Part shown: piece after piece, positions 1 to 13,322 of the stretch
How positions within the stretch are numbered: the stretch's first letter is position 1
Layout of the letters: the number at the start of each line of letters is the position of its first letter
NCBI GenBank assembly: GCA_033439795.1
Contig: JAUTDP010000005.1
Coordinates: 558,001-622,000 of the forward strand
Length of the DNA stretch: 64,000 nucleotides
Source: Sordaria brevicollis
Taxonomy: Eukaryota > Ascomycota > Sordariomycetes > Sordariales > Sordariaceae
Direction: 5' to 3'
The notes under the pieces: generated by a model
What the model saw: the letters and a program-made list of their open reading frames with translations, nothing else
Database searches by the model: none
Told to the model about the DNA's origin: nothing
Position numbers and translations under genes: made by a program

Positions 1-683
1 CTACTTAACGTTTCTATATTTAATTTTAATAAAAAGTTAATACCCTCCTTTACTCTAATAAGGGTATTAAAATTATTAAAACAATTATACTTCTAAATTT
101 TAAAATTTTATCTAATATCTGTAAAGAGTTCTAAATTATTTAAAATAATAAGCCCGAAAATATTTAACGTTAGAAAATTAAAAAAGAATTTATAAATTAT
201 TTAATTAAATATTTTAAAAATATTAATTTAATTAACGATATTAATTATTATTTCGAAGAATATTATATAAAAAACCGCCCTTTTACCGAATTTAAATAAG
301 AATTTACTAATTTTTATAATTTAATCGGTTATAATAACGCTATAAAAGATTATTACCTTTATAATAAAATTAATAAACGTTTTCGCAACGGTTTTACCTA
401 TTATAACCCCCTAGCCGCCGACGATTTTTACGTTTAATTTAATTTATATTATATTATTATTATTAACTTCGAAAATGCTAATTACCGTTAAAAGATAATT
501 AATTACGCTTTTAATTTATTTATTATTAATACCGCCCTCGCCGTTAATTCTAATTCCGCCCCTCGTATTAATTTTAATAATATTCTTATTAATTAAAGTA
601 GTAATAAAATAAATTTAAACGCTATTAACCTAATTATATTCATTTATAAAAATATTTTCAATTACTATATATATAAGGGCCTC

Positions 684-725
684 TACCATTATTATAATTA
701 AAAAAATTATATTAACCGTAATTAT
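684..725 (+). pseudogene. Mutated gag CCHC zinc knuckle
   Basis: The spacing Tyr-X2-Tyr-X4-Tyr-X4-Tyr matches the retroviral-type CX2CX4HX4C knuckle. Every ligand codon has become TAC/TAT, as G-to-A or C-to-T change of TGC/TGT and CAC/CAT would give. It marks the gag part of the gypsy relic. Confidence 0.7.
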
Positions 726-2670
726 ATTAATTCAATAAATTATAATAATAAAGGCCGCTAAAATAATAAAAGCAAAAGTAATAAAAAGAAGAAGAAATAT
801 AATTAAAATTAATAAATTAAAATCTATATTATTAATACTATTCCAACCGCCCTTATTACCCCTACTATTTTAGCCGCCGAAAATAAAAAATATTATAATA
901 TTCCGGAAAATAAATAACCTCTATACCTAATTACGTATAAAAGCCTTAACGGTTATTACAATTCCTAATTAAAAAAAATAAAGTTTCAAATTCCCTAAAA
1001 TTAAAAAATTTAAAAGAAATATAAATTTAATCTTTAAATTATTTTATTACCCTAAATTTAATATTCCTTTCTTCCTACGTAATAATTAATTCGTATAAAG
1101 ATTATTATATTACTTTTATTAATAATAAATACTTTACGTTCGCTTTTATTAACTATTTTTTTATAATAAAAAATAACCTTCTATATTTTAAATTTTAACG
1201 CTTAAAGAAACTAATTTTAACTAATAATATAATTAAAAGCATTATTTTTAAAAGGGTAAAGGCTAAATTCCGTATCGGATTTTACAATAAAATTATTACT
1301 TTTTTAATATATAATATCTTCCTTAAATACCCTATAATTTTAAATTTCTTATAAATATAATTCTATAAACCCGAAACCAATTATAACGTATATAATATAT
1401 AATTTAAATACTATTATAATTATTACTTTACCGTAAATTTATTTAACGAATTAACCGCAATATTATATATTATTTTTAATAACGTTATAATCGCTACTAT
1501 TAAAATTTCCCCTAAATTTACTTTAATAATAACCCCCCCTTAAAAGAATACGCCAATTCTTAAAACTATTCCTTTAACCGCAATATAAAAATTAACCCCG
1601 ATAACTATACTTATAACCGCTTTTAAAATAAAATCCGCTCCCTAAACGAAGAAATTTATTCCCTAAGAAAAACCTACTCCTTAAATTAATTATACTCTTA
1701 TTTACAATTTACCTATTCCCGAACTTTCCTAACCTCCTATTCGCTGTAATACCGCCCTATTTAAAATTTTAATTATTAATCGGGCTAATATTAAAATTTA
1801 AAATATTTTAGGAATAACTATTCTCTTTATTAAAATTAAAAGCCCTATAATTTATAAACCCTATATTAAATTAAATAATCGGCGTATATTAACCAGCACG
1901 TATCGCGAATATAATCCCCATTCGTTTAAAACGGTAAATAACCTATTAAATTTAAAAGATATTAAAGAATTTAACGCCGCTACGTTTAATTTCCTATATA
2001 AAAGGGATAATTTATAATTTATAATTATAATATATATATAAAATTCGAACGTTTAGCCGCTATTTACGAATTTAGCGAAATTATTTTAACCGAAGAAATT
2101 ATTAACGATATTTAAAATAAGGAAAATAAAAAATATAAAAATATATTATTAAAGAACCTTTATAATTTTATTGAAATTATAGCGGGTAACGGCTCTAAAA
2201 ATAATATTAAGGTTACAATTTTAATAAAAGTATTAAACTTAACGGGTAATTTCAATTAGGATACTCTTATATATAAAGAAATTATTTATTAGGTTATAAT
2301 AACTAAAATCGCTAAAAAAATTAACCTTAATAAAATTACGGAGGAAGATACGAAAAAATTTCTTAAAAAGAATCGACGGCTAATATTATAAAAAAAGGAA
2401 ATTATAATTAAAATCCCCGAATAATATTATAAGAATATTCTAATTTTCTTACCCTAATTAATAAAAGAAATCCTATTTTATTATATTTATAATTATAAAA
2501 TTAAATTATTATTAAACGTTAAACTATTTAACGTTCGTATTCGCCCAACGTCCCCTATTGAAATTTTAATTATTAAATAATAAATTAATAATAATCTTCG
2601 TAAGAATTTTATCCGCCCTTTATAATTAATTACAATTACCCTTATCCTTTTAATTAAAAAACTAAATAAT

Positions 2671-3010
2671 AAAGTCCGAATTTATATAAATTATAAAAGT
2701 ATTAATAATATTACTTTAAAGTCCTATTACCTATTCCCATTAATTAAGGAAACCCTAAATTCGATTTATAAAATAAAGATTTTCATTAAATTAAATATTA
2801 TTACTATATTTAATTAAATATAGGTTAAAGAGGGCTACGAATAATTAATTATATTTATTATTTATTTTAATTTATTCGAATCCTTAATTTATCTATTCAA
2901 CTTTTAAAATATATTAAATATATTTCAAAACTATATTAATAATATTCTATATAATATCTTCGACGTTTACGTAACCGCGTATTTTAATAATATTTTAATT
3001 TATTCTAATA
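2671..3010 (+). pseudogene. Reverse transcriptase core of the gypsy relic
   Basis: Translation shows the conserved Ty3/gypsy blocks VRxYxxYKxxN, LIKET, KIFIKLxII, VKEGYE, ExLxYxF, and VYVTAYFNNILIYS. The two catalytic Asp codons of YxDD are AAT/AAT (Asn). Stops occur where Trp or Gln is expected (TGG or CAG to TAG/TAA). The frame from 2674 to 2980 is uninterrupted by indels. Confidence 0.85.
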
Positions 3011-5820
3011 ATAAAAAAGAATACAAATAATATATTAACGAAATTTTAAAACGAATAATTAAAATAGGATTATAAATCGATATCGATAAATACGAATTTT
3101 ATATAATATATATGAAATATTTAAATCTAATTATTATACCCGGGGGTATTAAAATAAATCCCGAAAAGGTCGCCGCCATTATAATATAGTAGGCTCCCGA
3201 CTTTAAACGTTTATTATAACGCTTCTTAAATTTCGCTAACTTCTACCGACGTTTTATAAAATATTTCTCAATTATAATAAAATTACTTTACGAACTAATT
3301 GAGAAAATAATACCCGTAAATTAAAAATAAATAAAATGGTATTAAAACTCTTTTAAAATATTAAAGAGATTTTTTACAAGCGAATTAATTTTATATATTT
3401 ATAATTAATTTAAACCAATTATTATAAAAACGGATATTTTAAATTAGATTTATAGAAGAATTTTATTGTAATATAATAATAATAATATTTTATAACCGGT
3501 CGCCTATTTTAATCAAAAATATTCCGCCGCCGAATATAATTATAATATTTATAATAAAAAATTATTAATTATTATTAAAATATTAAAAGAGTAGAAATTG
3601 TATAAAAGAATATAATAATTATTTAAAATCCTTACGGATTATCGGAATTTAAAAATATTTATAATTAATAAGTAACTAACGCCCCGCTATATAAAATAAT
3701 CCTAATTCTTATTTCGTTTTAACTTTATAATTAAATACTAATTAAATTCCTTTTAAATTCGCCCTAACGCCCTCAACCGTAAGCCAAAAAATATCCCTAA
3801 AAACGTAAATAATAAACGGCTATTAATACGTAATAAAATCTTATTAAATAAGAACCTCTTCGTTAATAATGCCTTTTTTTTAAAGCCGGAAGACGAACTA
3901 AATATAAAAAACTTCGTCGGTTATAAATATAAAATTCTAAAAGAAATAAAATTAAAAAAGTTAATAGGAATTAAATATTTATACGAATTAAATATCTTAA
4001 ATAAAAAATTAATAAATAATTTAATAACGGAATTTTACGAAAAATTTACCTTCTTATAAAACGTTTTAGCCTATTTATCGGACCCCAACCGTCGTATATA
4101 ATTAAAAGAAGTACGTAAATAAATAATAAAAATTTCGTTCGCAAAATACTATACTATTTAAGGATATACTTATTTCAAAAATACTATTATTATAGATTTT
4201 AACGACTCCGCTCTTTATTTATAATTCCTTTAACGCATTTATAATTCACTATTAGCAAAATATTTAACTAGAGAAAAAACCTTCTATTTATTATTATAAT
4301 TTTATTTTTAATTAAAAATATATTAATCCATTAAAATATATTATAAAATATACTTTTAATATATAAAAATAAAGCCTTTATAATATTCCCCTTATAATTT
4401 ATTAAAATTATTAGCTATTCTTTTCGTATTATAGAAAAATATTTTTATTAATTATATTACCCCGCTAACGCCCTATTTTTGAAAAGGATAGGAATTTAAA
4501 TATATTACGGTAATTATCGATTAATTAATTAAAATACGTTATTTTATCCCCTATAAAACCTTAATAGGGGAAAAATTAATAGAATATTTTATTAATAGAA
4601 TTTATAGCCTTTATAACGTATTTAATACTATTATTTCCGACCGTAATATATAATTTATTTTAACGTTTTAAAGGACCCTATCCTTAAAATTAAAGGTGAA
4701 TTTAAAGCCTTTATCTACTTTCTACTTATTTATTAATAATTAAACCGAGCGTATTAACGCCGAAATAGAATATTATTTAAAGATTTATATTAATTCGGTT
4801 TAAAATAATTAAATCGATTAATTACTAATCGCGGAATTTATAAAAAATAATACCGCTTTTAAAACTACGGAAATATCCTTCTTCTTTATTAATTATAGTT
4901 TTAACTTATATATAAATATTAAACCGGCTACCCTTTACCCTCCCGAATTATTAAAAGTTTAAAAGGCTAAATTCTTTAAAACTTATAAAATAGTAGAATA
5001 ATTTAAAATTATCTTCGATTTCGTAATAATTAAAATAAAATAAATATAATAATATTATAAAAATAATATTAATATTAAAAAGTCGGATACCCCGGTTTAT
5101 AAATTAGGCGATATAATCCTTTTTAATATTTAAAATTTTAAAACCGGTCGCCCGTACGCCAAATTCACTCCGCTTTTCAAAAATCCTTTCCTAATTATTA
5201 AAACCAATATTTACTCTATTATTTTCAAATTACTAATTAATATAAAATATAAACGGACTTTTAATATAAATAAATTAAAACTTTAATCGCCGGCGAATTT
5301 ATTAGGCTAAATATAATAATAATAGAATATCCGCGCTAATATAAGGAAAGTTATACGCCGAACTAATAACGGCGAAAACTCTTTCGAATAGAATTTCGTA
5401 AAAATTAATAAATATAAAAAAGAAAAAAATTATTAAATATATTACATTATTTAAATTCCCCTTTACAAATTTAATTAATAATTACGTATAAATGTAATTA
5501 TATATTTAAAAAAGGTTAAAGAATTTTATAAAAAATATCCTAACGCTCTAATATTACCCGAATAAGTTAAATCCGAAAGGAAAAAAATTAAAGAAAAAGT
5601 ACAAAAAATAATAGAAGAATTAGAAATACCGTCGGAAGGGGGGAATATACCAGCGGAGGATACAGAAACTCTAGCTAAAGGATAGTACGGAGGAAGGAAG
5701 AAATCGCTGCATTTTAAAACGGTAGCGGCTATAAAAACTTTTCAAAGTATAACGATATATTTAATAAAGATTTCTATTATTTTATATAATAATAATCAAT
5801 TATATAATTTCTTTTAATTA

Positions 5821-6194
5821 GGGGTAATATTATAAATTTAATTTAATAACTATACGTAATTTAATTACGTACCTATACCAAAATTGTAATTATTATTACA
5901 ATAATTATAACCTTATTGTAATTAACCCGCTACCGCAGTTATATTATATTAACGATACAATTACGGTCCCAGTCATATAACTATGCGCGCGCCCCGCGCG
6001 TAGGTGGTCTATACGCCGTACCCTTATAAGGGCAATTATACGCGTATAGCTTCGCTCCTTTTCCTTTTTCCTTCCTTATGCAATATCGTATATTTTATTC
6101 TACCCACCTTGGTCGTGTTTACCCGTAATAAGTATTAAGGGGTTGAGAGGTAGGGTAATAGGAGTAGTATATTAACCAATTATTCGTCCTATAG
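5821..6194. other. Spacer, possibly the 3' LTR of the gypsy relic
   Basis: This stretch is less strongly mutated than its neighbours and holds short palindromes, for example the one at 6021-6032 and another at 6037-6048, plus a GC-rich patch near 5985-6000. It lies where the 3' LTR would be expected. No TG...CA ends, target duplication or second LTR copy can be shown, because the other LTR lies outside the window. Confidence 0.3.
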
Positions 6195-8420
6195 ATGCTT
6201 AAAATTATCGATTTAATTAGCTCCCCTATAGAGGCCCGTAAGTATAACCCCAGCTTAAAATTCGAAATTACTATAATTATAAAATTCGAAAAGCCTTCCC
6301 CTCCCCGCCTTCCGGTTAAGAAAGAGAAGGAAGTCGACGATTTTACTACGGTCCCTACTACGGTTAACGAAACGGAGGTTTCTACCGCGGAAATTTTGCC
6401 CATTAACGAATTAGATAATTATATCTAATTTACGTTCGATATTTTCTTCCTCGAAATAAAATTAAAGGTTTAAAAATTTAAATTTATTATTATAAAGAAG
6501 AAAGCTAATAATTACCTCCGTAGGGTCTTTTAGTAGTATAATTTCGAATATTTTAAAAATAAGGTGGTAAATAATAAAAGTAAAAATTTAAATATTAAAA
6601 AATTGAGAAAATCGTAAATAAAAAAAAAGGATTATTAATAAAAAATGAAAATAACGTAATTTACTTAATTTAATCGCTAATTTTTTATTATATACTATCT
6701 TTATTATTATTATATTTTCGACCTTAACGTCGCCGCTTATTTTATTATTAACCGTCGCTTTAATTATATTAAAAATATTATAATTAATATTATTCGTTAT
6801 ACCCGCTAATTAAAAATATTAATATTAAATATCGTATTTACCCTATACGACGAATTTCCTAATATTAAAATAAGTAATCGAAATATTTTAAATACCCTCC
6901 GTTTAAATTATAAAAATAAAGTAGGGGCGTTTACGCCTATTTAATAATTCGTTAATTTTCTCTTTACGGCGAAGGGTATTAATTTATTCGAAATTTATTA
7001 TAACGGCGGATTAAAGGGTATTATCGACCGCGTATTTTAAACTTACGATTAATATATTAAATAATTAGTAAAAAATTTAGAGGTTTAAAATCTCGATTAT
7101 ACGTATAAAATTAATAAATTTAATATACCTTTATTATAAATTTATAATATTACCTCCCTCTATATTATATTTAATATCGGTTATTATTTATTGAATAAAG
7201 AAACCGAGGAAAATTTTATTTAAGTATTCGAATAATTGAATAACCTTCTTACTATTAAAAAAATCCCCTACTCTAACGTTATTATTATAAACTTCGATAA
7301 AGCCTATAAGAAAATTATAAAGGCCGTTTTTAACGGGGTTTAATATTAAATTTACTTATAATATATTATAAAAAACGTCGCCTTCAACGTTAAAAAGAAA
7401 TAGGTAGACTCTTTCGATAAAATAGTATTTAGAAAATAAGGTAGTAATAAGAATTATTTATAGGAGGAGGAAAAATATAATAATCCTATTAATAATTATA
7501 ATATATTATTTAATATAAACGCGCGCCTTTTTAATAAGGAAAATTACGCCTTATATTTAGGCGATTTAACGCGGAATCCCTAATTAATAAGATTTATTTA
7601 CTATATTCCTAAAAATAACCTAAAGAATAAATAATAATTCGCTAACGCTAATAGCATTTTAGTAATATAGCGCGCTATTATATATACAGATAAGGAAGAG
7701 AAATTTTAAAAGGAATAGTTTACCCTTAAATACGAATTTAATAATTAATAAAGTAAATAATTTATTATTATATAAATAATTAAATTATCGGCTAATTCCC
7801 TTTTTTTTAAATATTATCGAATATTTATTAAATACGTATATCCTTATAAAGTACGAATTTATATACTTCATTATTAAAATATACCTTAATTTTAGTATTA
7901 AAATCACCTTTCGTATAAAGGGTACCTATAATATATTAAAAGCCCTATTTAAGAATTATCGTATATATTTCAATTAATTATTTAACGCTATCGAGGAAAT
8001 ACTCTCCCGCCTTAAAGAAAATTACTAATCGAAGTACGCTACGTAAATATTTAAAAAGGTAATCGATTATTCTTATAACTTCTTTAATAAATTATAGTAT
8101 TTTACGAATTTTATTACCTTCGATTTAATAAATAAATAAATTAAATACGTAAAGGAGGTATATATTTATAAAAAGGTAATTATAAAATATAATAAATACT
8201 TTCGAATATAATTTAATTTCTTTTATTAATATAAAATATTATAGTTTTTATATATTAGTAAAAAATTCGAAATTAATTACGTTAATTATTATTAATATTT
8301 AAAATTTAAAAAAATAAAAGTTACTCCTTATATTAATTCTTATATAAATTACTTTAATTAACTTATTTTCTTAAACTTTTATCGGAAGACTTTTTACATA
8401 TACGTAGAAAGCGCGACCTG
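6195..8420 (+). mobile_element. RIP-degraded MULE transposase relic with FAR1-type N-terminus
   Basis: One frame runs from an ATG at 6195 through at least 7400. It begins with 77 intact codons, then a FAR1-like zinc-binding/WRKY-type region (IKKKANNYLRRVF, RKSxIKKKD) ending near DLNVAAYFIINRRF. The MULE transposase core follows: DYTYKINKFNIPLL at 7095 (first catalytic Asp), GYYLLNKETEENFI, then NFDKAYKK at 7290 and a mutated C-x-W-H-I-I-K-N-V box near 7350 where Cys, Trp and His have become Tyr, stop and Tyr. A SWIM zinc-finger-like segment is visible near 8215-8290, but in another frame, so an indel or intron lies between. Stops are almost all TAA/TAG at expected Trp and Gln positions. I could not find terminal inverted repeats for this copy, so the limits given are those of the coding relic only. 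Confidence 0.8.
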
Positions 8421-9269
8421 TAAATTATTTTTAATAAATATTAATAATATATAATAAAGAATAGTAATTAATTAATACTTAATGAATATTCTTTTAATAA
8501 TATACGTTATAAATTTACTTATAATACTCCGCTACTATTACGTAAGAAAATAAAGATTACGAGGGTAATAATTATTTAAATTATTATATGAAGCTAGTAA
8601 GATATTTAAGAAATTAAAAATATAGCCGCAACCCTATTATCGATTATAAATACCCTCGCGTAAAAATAGGTACAATTAGAGGGGGAATTAGTAAGGGTAT
8701 AAATATTATAGGTACTGTTAACGTAAATATTATAAATGCTACCGCTAAAGGAGATAGAAGAATTTTAGCGGGTATAAGTACTACGCTTTAATAATTAATT
8801 ACCCCCCTCTTTATAATAATAAATATAATAATAAAGGTATAATTTTATACCCTTTTAATAATAATAAATACTTTTTCCCTCTTCTATATTAATATATTTA
8901 TAAAGAGCGTTAACGTACTAGTAAGGAATTTTAATTTACCCGAACCTATTAACGTAATTATTTATATAAAATTAATACTAATATCCCCAATAGTAACGCT
9001 ACTCTTAAAAACCCCCTTATAGGGGTTGGTTATAATAAATTAGCGTTTTATTATTTTACGTAATATTATTTTTCTATTGCAATTTCCTTATTTTACTTGT
9101 TTATATACCCTCGATTGTAATTTTTAGTGGCTATGGTACTTATATATTAGTTTGTAGTAGATTTATATAGTATTGATATACGGGAACATGGGCACTTGGG
9201 GGGACTAAGGTACGTGAGAGGGTGGGGACCGTGGATTTAACCAAGAGACACAGTGGATTTAACCGACGG
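8421..9269. other. AT-rich remnant passing into near-normal sequence
   Basis: 8421-9150 is RIP-type AT-rich DNA, probably the tail of the preceding MULE; a low-complexity Gly/Arg/Tyr-rich translation lies near 8540-8790. From about 9180 the composition becomes normal for roughly 100 bp and contains a 12-bp direct repeat (9231-9242 and 9253-9264). No gene is visible. Confidence 0.5.
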
Positions 9270-9278
9270 GTTTAATAA
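9270..9278. repeat. Left target-site duplication of the MULE
   Basis: The 9-bp sequence gtttaataa directly abuts the left inverted repeat and is repeated exactly at 13314-13322. Nine to eleven base pairs is the usual duplication length for Mutator-like elements. Confidence 0.9.
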
Positions 9279-9329
9279 CGAAAAAGGTAGCCAATAAGAG
9301 TCGATTTGGTAATTAGCAAGAGTCCCCAC
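9279..9329 (+). repeat. Left terminal inverted repeat of the MULE
   Basis: It starts with cgaaaaaggtagcc and ends with ccccac. It matches the reverse complement of 13263-13313 with five mismatches, all of them transitions, as RIP would produce. Confidence 0.9.
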
Positions 9330-9381
9330 ATATTACTACTTAATTACCACTTTGGCAGCCGCTAATACCGTGTCGCATTAC

Positions 9382-9407
9382 TGCCTAACGTTAGCGACCG
9401 TTAGGCA
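9382..9407. repeat. Subterminal hairpin inside the MULE left end
   Basis: A perfect 9-bp stem (tgcctaacg / cgttaggca) with an 8-nt loop lies just inside the left inverted repeat. Subterminal hairpins or binding sites are common in DNA transposons; the function here is unknown. Confidence 0.5.
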
Positions 9408-12400
9408 TTTGCGCGCGCCCTCTTTTATACTATAATTCAATTGAAATTATTACTATTATTACTATTATTATCGCTATCGCCGTCGTTATTATTCTTACTA
9501 TTAATATAGTTTTTCCTAGTACTTTAGAGCGATTATAACGGTCGCTTATTATTTTATCGATTAGGTCCCGCCGGTTTGAACGCTAATCGCGGTCGCGGTT
9601 ACTACGTATATTAACCCGCGCTTAATTATCGAAATAACGGTTATTAATATTATTATTACCTCCCTTAATAAATCCCTTAGTACCCGGAGCCTTTATTACT
9701 AATTTTTTCGATATTTATAAAAAAGTATATAGTATTTTCTTTTAATATATTTTTAGCCGCGGGTTCGCTACTATATAGAAGGGGATTATTAAAAATTTAA
9801 ATTTTATAATTATATAATACGATTTGAAGTATAATTGTAGTAGCGTTTTTAAATTAATAGGGTAGGGCTTTCGAAATAAAGGGATTAAGTAAATTAATTA
9901 CTTATATAGTATTAAAATTATTATATATAAATAGAGGGGTAATAAATAGTATATTAAAAAAATGAAATTTAGATATAATTATATTATAAAGTAAATTATT
10001 TACTTCCTATAGTTTTATAATTTATTAATTAACGTTACTTAAATCGTATAGATTTAATTAGGAACGCCAATTTTCGAAAATAATAGCGAAAAGACTATAT
10101 ACCCACTATCGAAATTATTATCAAAAGATTATTTAGTATTATATATATAACGGCCTAGTAAATTGCCTATTATTTAAATAATACCTTCGATATATTAGAT
10201 TTATTAATAGAGGATGGTTTTATTATTAGTTTTAATAATACGGCTATTAGGGAATTATATAATAATAACTTTATTATTAAATTGAAGGGGTATAAATTTA
10301 TTATTATTACCTAGGAGGTATTAAATATATAGAAGCGCCTTTATTGTATTAAATATAATTATTATATTTTAACGAAGATATTTATCGACTTATTTACTAA
10401 ATATAAAACGTAGTATAGTATTAAAGATTTTATTAATTATTATAAGGGTAGGGATAAAACTTAAAGGAGGGTTAAGCGGGTATTTTAGATTTTTAAGTAG
10501 TATATTAAAATATAGAAGGTAAATTTAACGGTTATATTAATAAATAATATATATAAGGTAAATTAATTACTTTTTTTATTATTATTTATATTAATCTATT
10601 TATTCGTTTTTTTTTTGGTTTTTAAAGGGTTTCTAACCTCCTTTTTTTTTATATAAGTAAATAAATTTAACCTTCCTCTATTAAACGTTATTAGAATCGA
10701 TTTATTATATTATAATTTTAATATTGCATTTAGCCTCTCGAATAATAAGAAAGAGGAAGACTTCGCGTAGTATTTCAATTGCTTAAAGAAATTATAAATA
10801 ACTTATAATATTAATTAACCCGAGGTTATTATTAGCAATTTTTATAGAGGTTTTAAAAAAATAATTCGAGTAACCTATATTAAAACACCCTATTAATTTT
10901 ACGTTTAGTATATTATAAAAAACGTAAATTATTATATTATTAAGAAGTAGGTTTAATATAGTAATATTAGCGGCGTATTAGGCACCGCCGCTTTATACTT
11001 AGTACTACCCGTATTAATATTAATAATATTATTCGATTTCGAAGGTAATAGGCCGGACCCTCTAGCCTATATCGTTAAAAATAACGGCGATAACGCCGGA
11101 GAGTCCAATAGAATAATTAGGGAGGATGAATTCGATATTTAACCATTTATAAAAGACCCGGAGGAGGCTATAAATAACGCCGCCGCTAATTATACTATTT
11201 AAATAAATAAAGGTAAAGGTAATATAGCCTAATTGCGTAACCGTAACGTTTTAGATTTCGTATTAAGTAGGCGTTTTTATCTAAATATATATAAGGGGTT
11301 TATAAATGGATAGAAGAGGGTTATATATATAGAAAGTAAGGTTATATTTTTATAGGTATAGGGTTTGCTTTATAAGGAGTTCCCGCGGTAATTTCGTAAG
11401 TGCTTATTACCCCTATATTTCTACGGTTTTTAATAATCTTTTAATATTATTTAAATATTTATATAAATATTACTTCCTATAGATTTATAAATTTAATAAT
11501 TACGTGGTTTCGAAATTAAGGAATTACGGTATTAAAATTACCAATTGAATTGAATTTATATATAAGGCAATTAAATACTTCCTTAAAAACCGCCTTATTA
11601 ATTTAAATTAATTATATAATTAAATTCGAAGTGTTTATATTAGGTAATATAAGCGGTTTATTATACGGTTTATAGAAATATAGTAATTTTAGGCATTTAA
11701 ATATAAAGCCGTTCGAATATTCGATAAATTTACTAATAGAGTAGGCATTTTTATTATAAATTTACTTTAAAAGTAATATCGGTATATATATATAAATTGG
11801 AGGAGGAATAATTTCGAATTAATGTGAAATTTATATATAATATATATTAATACGTTTATAAAGTGATATAATTTACTTTATAAATATTTATTATTAAATT
11901 TAATATAATAAATCCTACTTAAAATAATTTATTTAATAGATTTAAATAAATACTAGTAATTAACCCTAAACGGGAGTAATAACTTTATTGAATAAGAAAG
12001 ATTAAATTTTAATACGTTTATAACCCTTTTTTTTTATTATATATATAAATTAATTATACCCCTCTATATTTATAAGTATTTAAGACCCTATCCTATTACT
12101 TAATCGCTACCGCCTACGTAAAAATACTATATTTAAAGCTACGGTTAATAATTATTTTATTAAACGTATTATTAGTAATACCCTAAATTTAAAAATATAC
12201 GAGCCGTATAGTATTAAAGGACTATTTTTCCTATTATAGGGAAATAAAATTATAAATCGAAACCGGTATAATAACCGCTATATACCCTTTTATAACGAAT
12301 TACTTAGGCTAATATAAAAACGTTATAGCGGAAGAAGGAAAAGGATATAATAAAATCCTTTAATTATAAATTTAACCTCCGCGCCCTAACCTATTCAATT

Positions 12401-13262
12401 CCTACCGCCTTCCTAAGCGCAAACTCTAATATTAATATTACTATAGCAATTTCTAACGCCCTCTAATATATTTAAATTTTATACTTAAAACTTTTCTTTT
12501 TAATTAATATTTATATTAAATTAATAAGTAAATTAAATAATTAAATAATTACTTATATTAAATTTAGGGGGCGCTTATTAAAATTAATATAGTAATTACT
12601 TACTATTTACCGTTAAATTAAGTAATTTTATATAAATATAGTTAAAAGAGAATATATTATATACAAAGCGGTTAACGTATTTTTATAACGGTATTATAAA
12701 TAATTCTATAATATAACCGCCTTTTAGAATTAATAACTTTCTTCCTTTTAATTAGCCTCCTCTTTTATTAAATTAATTATAATATAATTTACGGGGTTTT
12801 ATTATACTATTAATATAATGTAATTAACCCTTTCGAATTATAATACTATTATTAATATTAGGGTAAAAATAGAGTAGAGGGTAAGTATTAAACGAATTGA
12901 ATAGGCGGGTATATTTTTAATAGCTACCTTTTTAGTAATTACGTAGATTAATTAGCTAATACTTTAATTTTAATTTTGGGTATTAAAGTTGGGATAAGTA
13001 TGTATACGGGTATTTTGGGTATATATACTTTAGGTTACTAATATAATTAGTATAGTTAGTATAGTAGTAAGGTAATTAATTGCAATGGTAGGAATTATAT
13101 TAACCGCTACGGTAAATAAATAATTAATTGTTTTAGGGTCTTTGAATAGCTTTACGTAAATGAGTAATATCGATTTGGCGGTGTGCGCACCCAGGGGAGT
13201 GGCGGTGGGTAGGTTGCACTAGCGCTATATACAGTGTTAGCGGCCGCTAGAGGGGTGCCAGA

Positions 13263-13313
13263 GTGGGGATTCTTACTGGTTACCAAATCGACTCTTACTG
13301 GCTACCTTTTTCG
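13263..13313 (-). repeat. Right terminal inverted repeat of the MULE
   Basis: Reverse complement of the left repeat over 51 bp. It ends exactly where the second 9-bp target duplication (13314-13322) begins and where normal-composition DNA starts. Confidence 0.9.
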
Positions 13314-13322
13314 GTTTAATAA

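Larger units (their letters stand above)
1..5820 (+). mobile_element. RIP-degraded Ty3/gypsy (chromovirus-type) retrotransposon, 5' end outside window
   Basis: AT-rich DNA in which CpA/TpG is almost absent and most stops are TAA or TAG, as expected from RIP. A gag zinc knuckle CX2CX4HX4C is recognisable at 684-725 with each Cys and His now Tyr. A retropepsin-like end lies near 1301-1350. From 2671 one frame runs in register for about 3 kb: reverse transcriptase (VRIYINYKSINN at 2674; the YxDD box reads YFNN at 2980-2991), RNase H/linker (LTDYRNLK at 3631), integrase zinc-binding region (near 4228) and integrase core (VIID at 4510, then ISDRN and TERINAEIE). The tail has a chromodomain-like ending (KEFYKKYPNALILPE, near 5515-5560), typical of chromoviruses. 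The gag, protease and pol segments lie in three different frames, so either frameshifts or old indels are present. The element cannot be active. The family is clear; a name cannot be assigned. Confidence 0.88.
9279..13313. mobile_element. Complete but RIP-inactivated Mutator-like element (MULE), 4035 bp
   Basis: Both ends are defined by about 51-bp terminal inverted repeats (9279-9329 and 13263-13313) and a 9-bp target duplication. Inside, a plus-strand relic shows MULE transposase blocks: NKFNLPLLNVIRID (near 10668-10710), NFNIAFSLSNNKKEED with a Trp-to-stop change, EVIISNFYRGFKK (from 10822, matching the SDFxxxxKKA block) and P-Y-stop-F-Y-V-stop-Y-I-I-K-N-V at about 10890, a mutated C-x-W-H-I-I-K-N-V. 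A SWIM-like NLxYKxLL segment lies near 11870-11900. Other parts are AT-rich filler. The element is not a copy of the FAR1-type MULE to its left; the two proteins differ. CpA/TpG depletion shows it was duplicated somewhere in the genome and hit by RIP. Confidence 0.9.
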
